From an uncultured bacterium (GTDB lineage Bacteria > Verrucomicrobiota > Lentisphaeria > Victivallales > UBA1829): a DNA stretch of 64,000 bases. This document shows, piece after piece, positions 1-9,630 of this stretch. The position numbers and the translations under genes were made by a program. The first letter of the stretch is position 1; the number at the start of each line of letters is the position of its first letter. Below the pieces are notes generated by a model. It saw nothing but the letters and a program-made list of their open reading frames with translations. It made no database searches and was not told the DNA's origin. Location of the stretch: positions 1 through 64,000 of the forward strand of contig CASEYW010000102.1 in assembly GCA_949292215.1 (NCBI GenBank), written 5' to 3'.

Positions 1-2577
1 AAAGGAAAGGATTTCCAGGTGTTCGGCAATATTGTCAATGCCTATCCGGCTCCCACCGGGCTGGTTATGCCCTACCTTGTCCCGGGGGAGAAACAGAACG
101 GAACGCTCTGGATCGACTCCGTCTCCTATGCCATCGGCGGTCACTCCCGCTTCCACGACGCCGCACCGCTTCATCTCCGAGCCTCTCATGCGCGCAAATC
201 CGGCTACTACTACACCGGAGAAATGGTCAAGGTTGCGCTCGAAGCCGAAAACTACACGGAAAAGTCCCTCGACACCGTCCTCACCGTTCTCTGGAAGGAC
301 TGGACGGGAAAGATCGTTCAGCAGTCGGTTCCCCGAAAAATGACGCTGAAGAAAGGAGAGAGAAAAACGATTCCGTTCAATCTTCTTCCGCCGAACACAC
401 TGCGAGGTCCGGTGAATCTGACCTTTCTCTGCAAAAGCGGTTCGCATACAGAGGAAAGCACGCTCTATTTCGGAGTGATCGACCGGAACCGTGCGCCAAA
501 CTTCCGCATCGGAATCGAAGCGACCGCCATGCAGAACATGAAATGTCTGATGCCCTATCTCAAGGATTTCCGCATCGGCATTCTCCGAATCGGAACTGCA
601 TCCGGATCGCTCTGGCAGAGTTTTGAACAGCTTCCCTATCTGAAAAGTCACGGGATCCGCGCGCTTCTCTGCGTCTCCATGAGCAAACAGGAACGAGACA
701 ATCCAGAACGCTGGAACGCCTGGTGCGGACAGTTTCAATCCTACGTGAAAAAATACGCCGGCCTTGCCGAGTTTTATGAAACGCAGAACGAACCGAACAT
801 CTCCGGCTGGTCGGTCGAGAACAACTGGAAGCAGATTCAGGAAGTCGCAAAAACGGTGAAGCAGTACGACCCCTCCGCAAAGATTGCCGGCCCGACCACC
901 TGCGGCATTGACTACACCTGGATTTCCGCAATTCTTTCCAAAGGCGGAAAGGATCTGTTTGACGCCGTCACCTACCATCCTTACCGTTCGAAACCCGAAC
1001 TGCCCGATTACATGCAGGAGGCGGAACGCCTTCAGGAAACGATCAACGCCTTCCGCAGACTCCCGCAGATGGGAACCGAAGCCGGTCATGTCGTTCCGTC
1101 GGCGATGACCGATCAGACAATCACGGATTATCTCCGCGATACCGCCGCGCTGGATATCCGCAACATTATTCAGGGACTTGCCGGAGGTGCGGAACGCTAC
1201 TATCATTTCTGTCTTGACACCAAACATGCCGGCAGCGCGTGGCAGCTCGTTTTCATGGGAAATCCGGGAACGGACAATACTCCTGTTCCAAATGTGATGT
1301 TTTTTGCGCTCCGCAATCTGATCGACCGTCTGGAAACGGCAAAACCTGCCGGACGGGCAAAACTCGGACTCAGTTACCGTTCCCCGATCTTCGATCACGG
1401 AACGAAACGGACCGCCGTGCTCTGGAAATGGCAGGGGAACTCCTCCCGGATGCGCTTCTCCCCCGGGGATGCGGCGAAACTGACCGCGTATGACTTCTTC
1501 GGAAACAGAATCCCTTCTGTATCACTGGCTGTCGGAGCTCATCCCGTCTATCTGGACAGCACTCTTTCCGTTGCGGAGCTGACAACTCTTCTGGAGAACG
1601 CTTCTCTGACCGGACAATCGGGAAATTACGCGGAGATTGAATCTGTCGTCACGGGAGAACGCACATTTGCTGTGACGGTACGAAACACGACGGGCCGTCC
1701 GTTTGACTGTACGGTATCGGTTCTTTCGCCCGGTGCCGTGGAAGGCAGCGCCATCCGGACTCTGAAAGGTGTTCCGGGCGAAGATTCCCGGAAAGCGGAA
1801 TTCCGTCTGAAAAAAGCGATTTCCACCGCATCCTGCAAACTCCGGCTCCGCGTGGAAATCCCCTCCGGAAAAGAAGTTCGCGAAACAGAGATCAACCTGC
1901 GAGCCATTCTCGTTCACAAAACGCCGAAGCCGCTCAAAATTGACGGGGATCTTTCCGACTGGCCCGCGACTTCCGTCCCGATCCGTCTGGACAAACGCAA
2001 TACGGACCCGAGAGAACACCGCAACTGGGGCAAAGCGGAAGAGAAGATCACAGTAAACCTGCGCTATGCCTGGGATGACAATTTCCTTTACGCTTCCGCC
2101 GAAGTGTTCAAGCCGGAACTCCACGCGCTCCCGGAGATCGCCCGGCCGGACCGCGTATGGGAATATGACAGTGTCCAGATCTGCTTTGATCCGCTCCGGA
2201 ACGCATCTCCCGGCCGCGAAAATCTCGAAGACGACGACTTCGAATACTCCATCGGTCTCATGGGCGGAGATGCCAGAGTCTATCGCCGCTGGGCCTCCAT
2301 CGCCCTCTATGACAGTCTGAACAAGGAGCAGGGACTCCTGCCCCGGGAAGAAGTTCCCGTTGCTATTCGTAAATACGCCGATCGGATCGTTTACGAAATC
2401 GCGTTTCCGCGTCGTGCAGTGAGTCCCTTCCGCCTTCTGCCGAATGCCTCCATGCGTCTCAGCACTCTGGTCAACATCTGCAACGGCAGGGAACGGGCGG
2501 GATTCCTGGAACTGACTCCCGGGATCGGACACCGGAAAATGCCCGGTCAATGGATGGATCTGGTTCTGCTGCCGTAA
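1..2577 (+). CDS. Secreted clan-A glycoside hydrolase with C-terminal CBM9-like domain (5' truncated by window edge)
   Basis: The reading frame is open to base 1, so the start and any signal peptide lie outside the window; at least 858 residues are visible. The first ~150 residues look like beta-sandwich/Ig-type modules. A TIM barrel follows, with a Q-N-E-P motif (acid/base Glu) near base 790 and a G-T-E-A-G motif (likely nucleophile Glu) near 1075, the usual GH-A clan pair, closest in style to GH39/GH5. The C-terminal ~220 residues begin with D-G-D-L-S-D-W, typical of CBM9/DOMON-like carbohydrate-binding domains. Probably exported and acting on a plant or host glycan; the substrate is unknown. 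It converges on the next operon across a hairpin. Family assignment is by motif only. Confidence 0.75.
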   Translation, partial: KGKDFQVFGNIVNAYPAPTGLVMPYLVPGEKQNGTLWIDSVSYAIGGHSRFHDAAPLHLRASHARKSGYYYTGEMVKVALEAENYTEKSLDTVLTVLWKDWTGKIVQQSVPRKMTLKKGERKTIPFNLLPPNTLRGPVNLTFLCKSGSHTEESTLYFGVIDRNRAPNFRIGIEATAMQNMKCLMPYLKDFRIGILRIGTASGSLWQSFEQLPYLKSHGIRALLCVSMSKQERDNPERWNAWCGQFQSYVKKYAGLAEFYETQNEPNISGWSVENNWKQIQEVAKTVKQYDPSAKIAGPTTCGIDYTWISAILSKGGKDLFDAVTYHPYRSKPELPDYMQEAERLQETINAFRRLPQMGTEAGHVVPSAMTDQTITDYLRDTAALDIRNIIQGLAGGAERYYHFCLDTKHAGSAWQLVFMGNPGTDNTPVPNVMFFALRNLIDRLETAKPAGRAKLGLSYRSPIFDHGTKRTAVLWKWQGNSSRMRFSPGDAAKLTAYDFFGNRIPSVSLAVGAHPVYLDSTLSVAELTTLLENASLTGQSGNYAEIESVVTGERTFAVTVRNTTGRPFDCTVSVLSPGAVEGSAIRTLKGVPGEDSRKAEFRLKKAISTASCKLRLRVEIPSGKEVRETEINLRAILVHKTPKPLKIDGDLSDWPATSVPIRLDKRNTDPREHRNWGKAEEKITVNLRYAWDDNFLYASAEVFKPELHALPEIARPDRVWEYDSVQICFDPLRNASPGRENLEDDDFEYSIGLMGGDARVYRRWASIALYDSLNKEQGLLPREEVPVAIRKYADRIVYEIAFPRRAVSPFRLLPNASMRLSTLVNICNGRERAGFLELTPGIGHRKMPGQWMDLVLLP

Positions 2578-2626
2578 TCCGGCAGAACTTCTCGTGCAAT
2601 GGAATTTTTCCGGCTGGTTCTACATT

Positions 2627-2667
2627 CCGGCAGAAGATTCCTCTCATCGAACGGAATCTTCTGCCGG
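2627..2667. terminator. Perfect 15-bp stem-loop between convergent genes
   Basis: CCGGCAGAAGATTCC at 2627-2641 pairs perfectly with GGAATCTTCTGCCGG at 2653-2667 around an 11-nt loop, and one further T-A pair extends the stem. It lies between two convergent glycosidase genes, as expected of a bidirectional terminator, but neither side has a clear U-tract. Confidence 0.6.
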
Positions 2668-2691
2668 AGAGTCTCCTTGAAACGGGCATTT

Positions 2692-5600
2692 TCAATTGAG
2701 AACTCCCCAGCCGAATTCATCCGGATTTTTTGCCCTGCCAATTCCTCCCATCCATTCCATCCAGCGGATGCGTCCTTTGCCGTCGTTTTCATTGACCAGA
2801 AAAGCAAAACGGAATAGTGTGCCGGAACGGTTCAAAATGCCGAGTTTCGCAAGCGGCAGTTCTGCCCGATAGCGGGTAACGCCGTTCCGATGAATCACAC
2901 TGACAGGAACCTTCCAGATGCCTTTCAATTTCTCCTGACAGGTAATATGTGCATAAGCACACCCCTTTCCATCGCGACCGGAAAGTGTGAGCTCGGTATA
3001 TTTTCCATCCAGAGAGGAAAAGGCAATTTGAATGCTGTCATCCCGCCAGCCGTTTTCCGGAAGACTGTTCATGACATGCCGGTCATCAGTGACATCCACC
3101 AAAAGGAGCAGACAACCGTTTCTGCGGCTCATTCCGAACGAGCAGGAAAGATCCTTCGGACCCATCCAGCGCGGAATGTGCGGATCAAAACTCATCTCGC
3201 AAACCTTGTCCAGAGTCTTCAATTCAATGTGTGCAGCCGGCACAGAGCCTTCCGCAACGGGATAGCAGACATTGACCGTGACAGGAACACTCCATTCCAT
3301 TGTTTCGCTTCCAACAGTCAATTTCCATTTTTCCTCCCTTGCAAGCATTCCGTTAACAGCATTGGCCGGCACAGAAAACGGAACCGGAAGAAGAAGTGTT
3401 TCGCCAGGTTTCAGAATTTTTCGTCCGCTGGCATTCCGCAGTTCCATTTCCCGGTCAAAAGGATTGTGGACCTTGATTTCCACATCGACGACAGCTCCCG
3501 CAGGACATCCGGTAATTCGATTCTGTACTGCAATCGGACTCCCCAGACGGTAACAACCCGCCGGATATGAAATGTAAATCACATCATCGACCGGGATTGC
3601 CGCATAACCACTGCAAGATGTGATCGGAATTTTTCTTCCGTAGAGATCAACTGCCTCCAGAGAGCCGCTTCCTTCCAGAGAGAGAAGCTGACGTGTTCCG
3701 GCAATTCGCGGCCAGAGCGCCAGAATTTCCCGTTTCCCATCCAGAGAGCGGAACCGATAAAGATCAAGCTGTTTGTCAGAAAGCTTCTCCCCGCGCCCGG
3801 TATTGCCGAGACGGCGGATCAGTTCGTTGTACACGACAAAGGACGGTTTCGGCCGATTGTCGCTTGTTACCAGTCCGAACGAATCATCCGCCATCGGATC
3901 CATGTCCCAGAAGTCCTGGAGGGTGAACCAGATGTAAAATTCCGTGTTGCGGCTCTTTGCATAGATGATTTTGCGGGCCAGAGTTCCCGCCTGACGATAG
4001 ATGGTCTCCGGAACATAACCGGCGCGGTCTCCGGTTTCGGTATTGCAGATTGGAACATCCTTTCCGGCTTCCGCAAGCCATTGTTCCACTTTTTCCTGCC
4101 GCTCCACATAGTCCAGGAGACTGCCGTGAGCATGAAAGCTGGCAATATCGTAGTACGCTTTCGCGCGGACATAGGTATCGCGGGAGAAGTTTTTCTTTTC
4201 CTTCGGATGCTTGATGGTAACTCCACCGGTGGTAAGTCGGATTGCAGGAGCTGTCGCATTCCGGGTTTCATGAATGATCCGGAGCGCAGGAAGATATTCT
4301 TCAAACGTTCCGTTGTAGAAATCCAGATCAGGTTCATTCCAGAATTCCAGGTAACGGACAGAGTCATAAGGCTTCAGGCATTCAAATACGTTTGTCATGT
4401 GACGGCGGAATGCCGGAAGATTCGTCGGTGCGCCTCTTGGTTTCGGCTTTTTCTGAGTATAATTCGGGACCGCATCCGTGTAGGAAACACAGGCAAGCAT
4501 CCCGAGTCTTTCATAGTCATCCAGATACTTCCGGACCGCCGGGACGCTGCTGACAGAACCATTTTCAATCCGGCTTCCCGTAATACAGAAGCGTTCAATG
4601 TCAAATCCCGCAAGTTGTTTCCATTGATTGTGAAGAGCATTCTCCGCAGTGCCGTTCCATGTGACGGTATCCTGAATGCCGAACCACATCGGAACATGAT
4701 TCATCCGTCTGCCGTTCGGCTGGAAAACCGCAAACCAGTCCAGATAACTGCTTTTACAGCGTTCGGCAACAAAAGTCACATCCGCATGGTAGCTTCCGAT
4801 CTTCTGTGGCGGAAGCTCAAAATGGACCGGGACAGAGCCGAAAGGAGGAATCCGGACTGTTTTTTCCGCTTGAGCAGTCTGTTCTCCTCGTAAATCCTGA
4901 AGCACAATCCTTAATACACCGGTTATTTCTTCCGGAGCCGCATTGCGCAGACGGTATGCAGCATGGAGCTTTTCCCCGGGAACATTCGCCAGCGGAGCAA
5001 GCTGGGGCCGGATGGTAATCAGCCTTTGACTGCTGACTGTTCCGGTAAAAGCGATATCATCAATCAGGATTTCTCCTTTTCCGGCAACACCATCCGCTTC
5101 AAAATGAATTTTCTCCAGTTTATACGGCGGAGCAAAGCCATGGATTGTAATCGGGGACCGGTAACGTCGCCAGCCGGCACCGGAGAGTTCTGCACTCTGA
5201 GTCCGCAGTGTTCTACCAGCAGAATCCTCCAGAGTGAAAGCAAAACGTCCGCGAACACCTTTCGAATCGGCATCGAACTCCACGGCGTCGGCAAACACTT
5301 CCGGCAGGGAGGCTTTGGCGCGGCAGAAATCCAGTTTCCCGGTTTTGGAGGCATCCGCAAAATCAAATTTCAATTTTCCAGCATAGCCGTCATCCCTGGA
5401 AGAATCCGGCTCCGCACTCAGGACCAGATCCGCGGCGAACCACCGCCCCGGCGTAGTATTGGCAACTTCCCAGGTACGCCAGGTGCCCACATCAGAAAAA
5501 TCTTCAATCACCAGACGGTTCTGTTCCTTTTTGTGATCTTCCTTTCTTCCCCGTACAACCGGCTGAATTTCCGCAATCCACTCTGCCGGGAGTGCGGAAT

Positions 5601-6276
5601 CATAAATCCGGACCTCGTCCAACTCAATTCGGCTGCCTCCATGCTGTTTCAGTCTGCCGAGCATCAGCGAACGGAATACATCCAGACGGGTCATCGGAGC
5701 GGGACGTTCCGCAACCTTCCCATCTACATAAAGAATCACTTTCCGAGCTTTTCCGTCAAAGGCGATTGCCACATCGGACCATCCATCCTTTTTCGCTGGA
5801 AGGTAACCGGACCCCATTCCCGCTTCCAGAGTTCCGCTTCCTTTCGCCCGGACGGCAAGTCCTTCCGGGAACGAAAGTTCCGTCAAAACAAGCTGCGGCC
5901 AGTCTCCCGGCTTCTCCGCATTGACAAGTCCGAAATGGAATGCAAGCCCGTCGGATTTCCCGTATCGAATCCGGCAGTAAATCGTTCCGCTTTCCAGGAG
6001 CCTTGCAAAACGAGGAGACCCCGAATTTACGGCACCGGTCAGCAGATAGGTCCCGTCCCCCAGCAGAATGCTTCCGGACGGATTGATCTGAAACAACGGA
6101 TCAGAACCGAAAAACTCTTTTTTCAGCGGAATACCGGCTATATCGTCAATCAGCACTCGCGTTTCTGAGGAAACATCATTGAATGTCCAGCGTGCCAGCA
6201 GACCGCTGGTGAAATCCGCATGGGCACATCCTGCGGCAAACATCAGAAACAAAGACACGAACATTTCTCGCTTCAT
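2692..6276 (-). CDS. Large secreted multidomain glycoside hydrolase (LamG - Gal-binding - GH39-like - CBM9-like)
   Basis: 1194 residues. The start at 6276 was chosen because it gives a clear signal peptide (MKREMFVSLFLMFAAGCAHA) behind an AGGAAG ribosome site; longer in-frame starts would put ~20 odd residues in front. Residues ~25-245 look like a LamG/ConA-type lectin fold (ARWTFND near the start, ELDEVRIYD near the end). Residues ~275-430 form a galactose-binding-like sandwich ending in ILIDDI. A TIM barrel follows with F-W-N-E-P (acid/base) and C-N-T-E-T-G (nucleophile), GH39-like. The end resembles a CBM9-type domain. It is the last gene of module A, 43 nt after a pseudopilin. Likely exported; substrate unknown. 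Confidence 0.8.
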   Translation of the reverse strand: MKREMFVSLFLMFAAGCAHADFTSGLLARWTFNDVSSETRVLIDDIAGIPLKKEFFGSDPLFQINPSGSILLGDGTYLLTGAVNSGSPRFARLLESGTIYCRIRYGKSDGLAFHFGLVNAEKPGDWPQLVLTELSFPEGLAVRAKGSGTLEAGMGSGYLPAKKDGWSDVAIAFDGKARKVILYVDGKVAERPAPMTRLDVFRSLMLGRLKQHGGSRIELDEVRIYDSALPAEWIAEIQPVVRGRKEDHKKEQNRLVIEDFSDVGTWRTWEVANTTPGRWFAADLVLSAEPDSSRDDGYAGKLKFDFADASKTGKLDFCRAKASLPEVFADAVEFDADSKGVRGRFAFTLEDSAGRTLRTQSAELSGAGWRRYRSPITIHGFAPPYKLEKIHFEADGVAGKGEILIDDIAFTGTVSSQRLITIRPQLAPLANVPGEKLHAAYRLRNAAPEEITGVLRIVLQDLRGEQTAQAEKTVRIPPFGSVPVHFELPPQKIGSYHADVTFVAERCKSSYLDWFAVFQPNGRRMNHVPMWFGIQDTVTWNGTAENALHNQWKQLAGFDIERFCITGSRIENGSVSSVPAVRKYLDDYERLGMLACVSYTDAVPNYTQKKPKPRGAPTNLPAFRRHMTNVFECLKPYDSVRYLEFWNEPDLDFYNGTFEEYLPALRIIHETRNATAPAIRLTTGGVTIKHPKEKKNFSRDTYVRAKAYYDIASFHAHGSLLDYVERQEKVEQWLAEAGKDVPICNTETGDRAGYVPETIYRQAGTLARKIIYAKSRNTEFYIWFTLQDFWDMDPMADDSFGLVTSDNRPKPSFVVYNELIRRLGNTGRGEKLSDKQLDLYRFRSLDGKREILALWPRIAGTRQLLSLEGSGSLEAVDLYGRKIPITSCSGYAAIPVDDVIYISYPAGCYRLGSPIAVQNRITGCPAGAVVDVEIKVHNPFDREMELRNASGRKILKPGETLLLPVPFSVPANAVNGMLAREEKWKLTVGSETMEWSVPVTVNVCYPVAEGSVPAAHIELKTLDKVCEMSFDPHIPRWMGPKDLSCSFGMSRRNGCLLLLVDVTDDRHVMNSLPENGWRDDSIQIAFSSLDGKYTELTLSGRDGKGCAYAHITCQEKLKGIWKVPVSVIHRNGVTRYRAELPLAKLGILNRSGTLFRFAFLVNENDGKGRIRWMEWMGGIGRAKNPDEFGWGVLN

Positions 6277-6319
6277 AAAACCACTTCCTTGTTCTTGTAT
6301 CATTCTTTTCCTGAAAAAA

Positions 6320-7090
6320 TCACCATTTCCGGAACCCATGACTGTGAAGCTGGTTCAGACCGACATCGGAGACATGGGCATCAAGCCAGAGGACATTCTT
6401 GCGCTGAACGTGTCGATACGCCATTTCGAATCCGCTGCTTCCGTTGGCCGCATCATAAATGTAGAGAGGTTCATTGCCGAGCTGTTTGCAATTTTGGAAA
6501 ACAACATCATTCCCGTCTGTCCCGCTGACATACCCGGCTTCCGAAACAAGAGTGATTATGGACGGACGGGGAAGAATGCCGGTTCCTCCGTCAAAACTGC
6601 AACTTGATGAGGGAGAGGCTGCATAAATTGCATTTGCATCTCCTGCGGCGCCGTAAACGACTTTATTCGGACTTAATTTATACCAGGCAGCCAGAGGACC
6701 GAATCCGAACATGGAATAACTGTTCCGGTCCCGCATGGATGGATTAAAGTTCAATGCCGGACAGAGCAGAACCCCGGATTCCCGGATTCTGCTTGCGGAA
6801 AGCCAGTCTCCCGGGGCTTTTCTCTTCATCTCAAGATATGGCATGAGCAACCAGTGCCAGGTGTTCAAATTGAAGAGGTTATATCCCGCTTGTTTCGCGG
6901 GGGGAAAGAACTCCTGATCGCCGGCATAGACAACCAGGGCAGTGCCAATCTGCTTCAGATTTCCGGCACATTTTACTTTCACTGCGGTCTGACGAGCCTT
7001 ATTCAGCGCCGGAAAAAGCATCGCAATCAGAATGACTATGACAACAATTACAATCAGGAGTTCTATTAATGTGAATTTTCTGGAGCTCAT
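6320..7090 (-). CDS. Prepilin-type pseudopilin, module A
   Basis: 256 residues from its own ATG at 7090, which has an AAGGAATG ribosome site 5-6 nt upstream. Residues 6-30 form the prepilin helix (FTLIELLIVIVVIVI...) with Glu at +5 and the usual A-R/K-C-x-x-N-L-K-Q-I-G after the helix. The residue before the cleavage-site Phe is Lys, not the canonical Gly. The C-terminus has Arg-His-x9-Asp-Ala, a variant of the H-X9-DG motif of PVC-type pseudopilins. The reading frame is open upstream into the GH43-like gene, so translation as a fusion is possible. Likely role: a type II secretion/type IV pilus-like subunit tied to the adjacent secreted glycosidase; this is inference. Confidence 0.85.
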   Translation of the reverse strand: MSSRKFTLIELLIVIVVIVILIAMLFPALNKARQTAVKVKCAGNLKQIGTALVVYAGDQEFFPPAKQAGYNLFNLNTWHWLLMPYLEMKRKAPGDWLSASRIRESGVLLCPALNFNPSMRDRNSYSMFGFGPLAAWYKLSPNKVVYGAAGDANAIYAASPSSSCSFDGGTGILPRPSIITLVSEAGYVSGTDGNDVVFQNCKQLGNEPLYIYDAANGSSGFEMAYRHVQRKNVLWLDAHVSDVGLNQLHSHGFRKW

Positions 7091-8254
7091 TTTTTCATTC
7101 CTTTGTTTTTTGTTGGTATTTTCTGGGAACTCTGGTTTCCCGTTTTTTTCTCTCTCGGAAGACTCTTTGAGCAGAGAGGGACTTGCCAGGCGGCGGAACT
7201 CTCCACTAGAAGGATGAGAGAGTCTTCTTATATCCCTGCACTTCAACGCTTTTTCACCACAGGAGTCTGCCAGAGAAATGTTGCTGTCTGTATTTCCGAA
7301 ATCTGCTGCCGGACATGATGGAAGAATGCAGGATTCTGTCCGACGCACCTCTCCAGGATAATGCCAGTGGAGCAGGTCGTTGCTCCAGGCAATTCCGATA
7401 CAGGCATGGGTATCAAAGACAACCGATTCATCTTCCGGTCCAGTCCCATGATAGAAAAGCAGAGCCAGACCGACATCCGGATGATCGCGGAGATCCAGAA
7501 CGAATCCGGCAGTAAGACGCCCGCGCGCCCAATCCCATTGATTCTGACCGAGCGTAATCAGTCTTCCCTCAGGCTCCCAGTGTTCCAGATCGCGGCTGGT
7601 TTGAAGAGAGATTCCATTTTTCGGAGAACTCCAGAGATGGTAGCGACTATCTGCGATCACCACACAGACATTTTCTCCGCCATCCATCCGCCCGATGAAA
7701 TTCCACTTTTTCAGATCCCTGCTCCACGCATATGAAATTCCGTTCTGCTTGAAAAAACACCAGATTTTTCCGGGATCTTTCCGATCAAAGAACCAGAACG
7801 GATCAATCATCCTGCCCATCTGGTTCTCCTGTACATCCGGACCTTTCACTGGAATGATTTCCGGCGGCGACCAGCAACGCAGATCCGGGGAGGATGATCG
7901 GAAAAGACGGCAGCGCTCATTTCCAAACTTCTCTCCGTTTTCACGGCAATACGACTGGAAACACAAGTGATAAAGTCCTCCGAACTCAAGAACATTTCCC
8001 GGACTGGAATAGTTGCATCGCTGATCTCTCACGGTTATTTTCCTGATGGGAGAAAACAAGCGAAAATCCCGTGTTTCCGTTGTCGCAACATAAAGGAAAA
8101 CGGAACCATCCGTCTCAGTTTCCACCAGCGTAAAGAACAGGTGAAACGTTCCATTCCTGCGGAACACACACGGGTCCCGGTAAGCGATTCTCTCGTTTCC
8201 GGCAAGAAGAATCGGACTTTCCAAGGCCATAAGTTCTTTCTGAAACGAATTCAT
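6320..8254 (-). CDS. GH43/GH130-like five-bladed propeller protein whose frame runs into the pilin gene
   Basis: Residues 1-302 (8254 to ~7349) read as a beta-propeller glycosidase-like protein: Y-R-D-P near residue 25, repeated W-S-x-D-L-x-x-W blade motifs, M-I-D-P-F-W near 150, and W-D-W-A-R-G. There is no signal peptide, so it is probably cytoplasmic or acts on imported oligosaccharides. No stop codon follows. About 86 low-complexity residues (7348-7091) lead in frame into the pseudopilin that starts at 7090, giving one 644-residue frame. More likely the true stop was lost or shifted and the pilin is translated separately, but a read-through fusion cannot be excluded. Start alternatives are 8254 or the Met at residue 9. 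Divergent from the AraC gene at 8336. Confidence 0.65.
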   Translation of the reverse strand: MNSFQKELMALESPILLAGNERIAYRDPCVFRRNGTFHLFFTLVETETDGSVFLYVATTETRDFRLFSPIRKITVRDQRCNYSSPGNVLEFGGLYHLCFQSYCRENGEKFGNERCRLFRSSSPDLRCWSPPEIIPVKGPDVQENQMGRMIDPFWFFDRKDPGKIWCFFKQNGISYAWSRDLKKWNFIGRMDGGENVCVVIADSRYHLWSSPKNGISLQTSRDLEHWEPEGRLITLGQNQWDWARGRLTAGFVLDLRDHPDVGLALLFYHGTGPEDESVVFDTHACIGIAWSNDLLHWHYPGEVRRTESCILPSCPAADFGNTDSNISLADSCGEKALKCRDIRRLSHPSSGEFRRLASPSLLKESSEREKNGKPEFPENTNKKQRNEKMSSRKFTLIELLIVIVVIVILIAMLFPALNKARQTAVKVKCAGNLKQIGTALVVYAGDQEFFPPAKQAGYNLFNLNTWHWLLMPYLEMKRKAPGDWLSASRIRESGVLLCPALNFNPSMRDRNSYSMFGFGPLAAWYKLSPNKVVYGAAGDANAIYAASPSSSCSFDGGTGILPRPSIITLVSEAGYVSGTDGNDVVFQNCKQLGNEPLYIYDAANGSSGFEMAYRHVQRKNVLWLDAHVSDVGLNQLHSHGFRKW

Positions 8255-8282
8255 AAAAATAACATTTCCTTCTTTTTCCAGA

Positions 8283-8310
8283 TTGATTAATTCTCTGTTT
8301 TCGTTATATT
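8283..8310 (+). promoter_or_regulatory. Putative sigma70 promoter of araC-type gene
   Basis: TTGATT (8283-8288), 16-nt spacer, TATATT (8305-8310), 26 nt before the regulator start. The 81-nt gap is shared with the divergent module A operon. Confidence 0.5.
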
Positions 8311-8335
8311 ATATCTCAAAATCCGGAGAAACACA

Positions 8336-9274
8336 ATGGCAATTCCTGTAAAAAACATAACCAGAACTACATATATTCCCAAAGGCTCGGTAGAGCATAT
8401 CGTTTCACCGGCTGTTGCAGGAAAAATCAGGCATATCTCTTCGATCGACCTGATGGGAGTCAGTTATCTGCTTCCCGGTTATCTGGTTGTCCGAACGCCT
8501 TCCTATCCATTTCATGTTCTGCTGATGGTCCGCCGGGGAGTTCTGCATTTTCGCGATCACCCGTCGAGAGGAGAGACGCGTGATTTTCCGGCGGACAGCA
8601 TGTTGTTTCTGCCGGCAGGGACATGGTATCTGTATTCCGCAGAAGAACCGCTTGAACTGGTCTGGTTTCATCTGTGTCCGAACTCCTCCGAATGGCATTT
8701 TCTGGAGAATGTCAAGCGCTTTGACGATGCGGCGGTCGATCTGGAATGCCTGCGTTCGCTGATTTCCGTTCTATACCGGGAAAGCAATGCAACGATGAAA
8801 GACGAATCTGGTCTTTCATGGTACGGACTCCGAATGATTGAACTGCTGCTGCGGAGAATCCTCAAACGCTTTGCTCCGGAAGCGGATCATGTCAAGCGGG
8901 TACGGACTCTCTTCGATTCCATGGAGGTTTCCCTTGAAAAACAGTGGACCGTATCTGGAATGGCACGACAGGCAGGCATCAGTCCATCCGCACTCTTTGC
9001 TGTTTCCAGAACCTATTTTGGAGTCTCCCCGATGGCACGACTCCATGAGCTGCGCATGAACGCAGCAGCCAATCTTTTACGCAATACAACTTACAAACTT
9101 GATGCAATCGCATCAATGGTCGGGCTCGGCTGCGGTTTTTCTCTTTCCAGAGCCTTCCATAAATTCCACGGGATCAGCCCGCGTGATTATCGCAACAACT
9201 GCTGCCGCAAAAACGGAAGGCAGCATGAGTTGATGGAAGATTCTAGAAATGTAAAAAAGAAAACTTCCTCATGA
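8336..9274 (+). CDS. AraC-family transcriptional regulator
   Basis: 312 residues. The N-terminal ~190 residues look like a cupin-type effector domain (G-V-L-H-F-R-D, then F-L-P-A-G-T). The C-terminus has the two AraC helix-turn-helix units, ending in F-S-L-S-R-A-F-H-K-F-H-G-I-S-P-R-D-Y-R. The ATG follows CGGAGAAACACA. It is divergent from module A (GH43-like, pilin, GH39-like) and upstream of a broken esterase gene whose leader carries paired direct repeats, so either could be its target. Effector unknown. Confidence 0.9.
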   Translation: MAIPVKNITRTTYIPKGSVEHIVSPAVAGKIRHISSIDLMGVSYLLPGYLVVRTPSYPFHVLLMVRRGVLHFRDHPSRGETRDFPADSMLFLPAGTWYLYSAEEPLELVWFHLCPNSSEWHFLENVKRFDDAAVDLECLRSLISVLYRESNATMKDESGLSWYGLRMIELLLRRILKRFAPEADHVKRVRTLFDSMEVSLEKQWTVSGMARQAGISPSALFAVSRTYFGVSPMARLHELRMNAAANLLRNTTYKLDAIASMVGLGCGFSLSRAFHKFHGISPRDYRNNCCRKNGRQHELMEDSRNVKKKTSS

Positions 9275-9304
9275 AATCATGCAAATTACAAGTTTCAATC
9301 TGAT

Positions 9305-9337
9305 CAATTATGACATCAAAAAGAACAATTATGACAT
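9305..9337 (+). promoter_or_regulatory. Paired direct repeats, 21 bp apart (likely AraC-type operator)
   Basis: CAATTATGACAT occurs at 9305-9316 and again at 9326-9337, same orientation, 21 bp start to start (two helical turns), the geometry of araI1-I2-type half-sites. A possible -10 (TATAAG, 9367-9372) follows with no good -35, as in activator-dependent promoters. The rest of the 9275-9630 gap shows no convincing gene. Confidence 0.5.
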
Positions 9338-9630
9338 TTTCCAAGCTCTCTTCCTGTGTTGTAATGTATAAGATGATGTAGATTGAGCTGTCCCTGTTCA
9401 CGAAAAGAGAGGAAAAACATGCTCCCGACAGACAACCGCAGCAGGCAGAAACAGAATAAATTTCTGCGGAATGATTTCCGCCCGCATCTGCACCCTTACA
9501 GCCGGTTTTCCGAAACGGCTGGCAATCAGGCAGGAAAACGGGCTTCCGGCAATCATGTCAGGAATCGGATTTATCAAAACAAAAAGGGAATCCAACTTTT
9601 CGGAATAAAAAACACAAGGAGTCAACTTTT

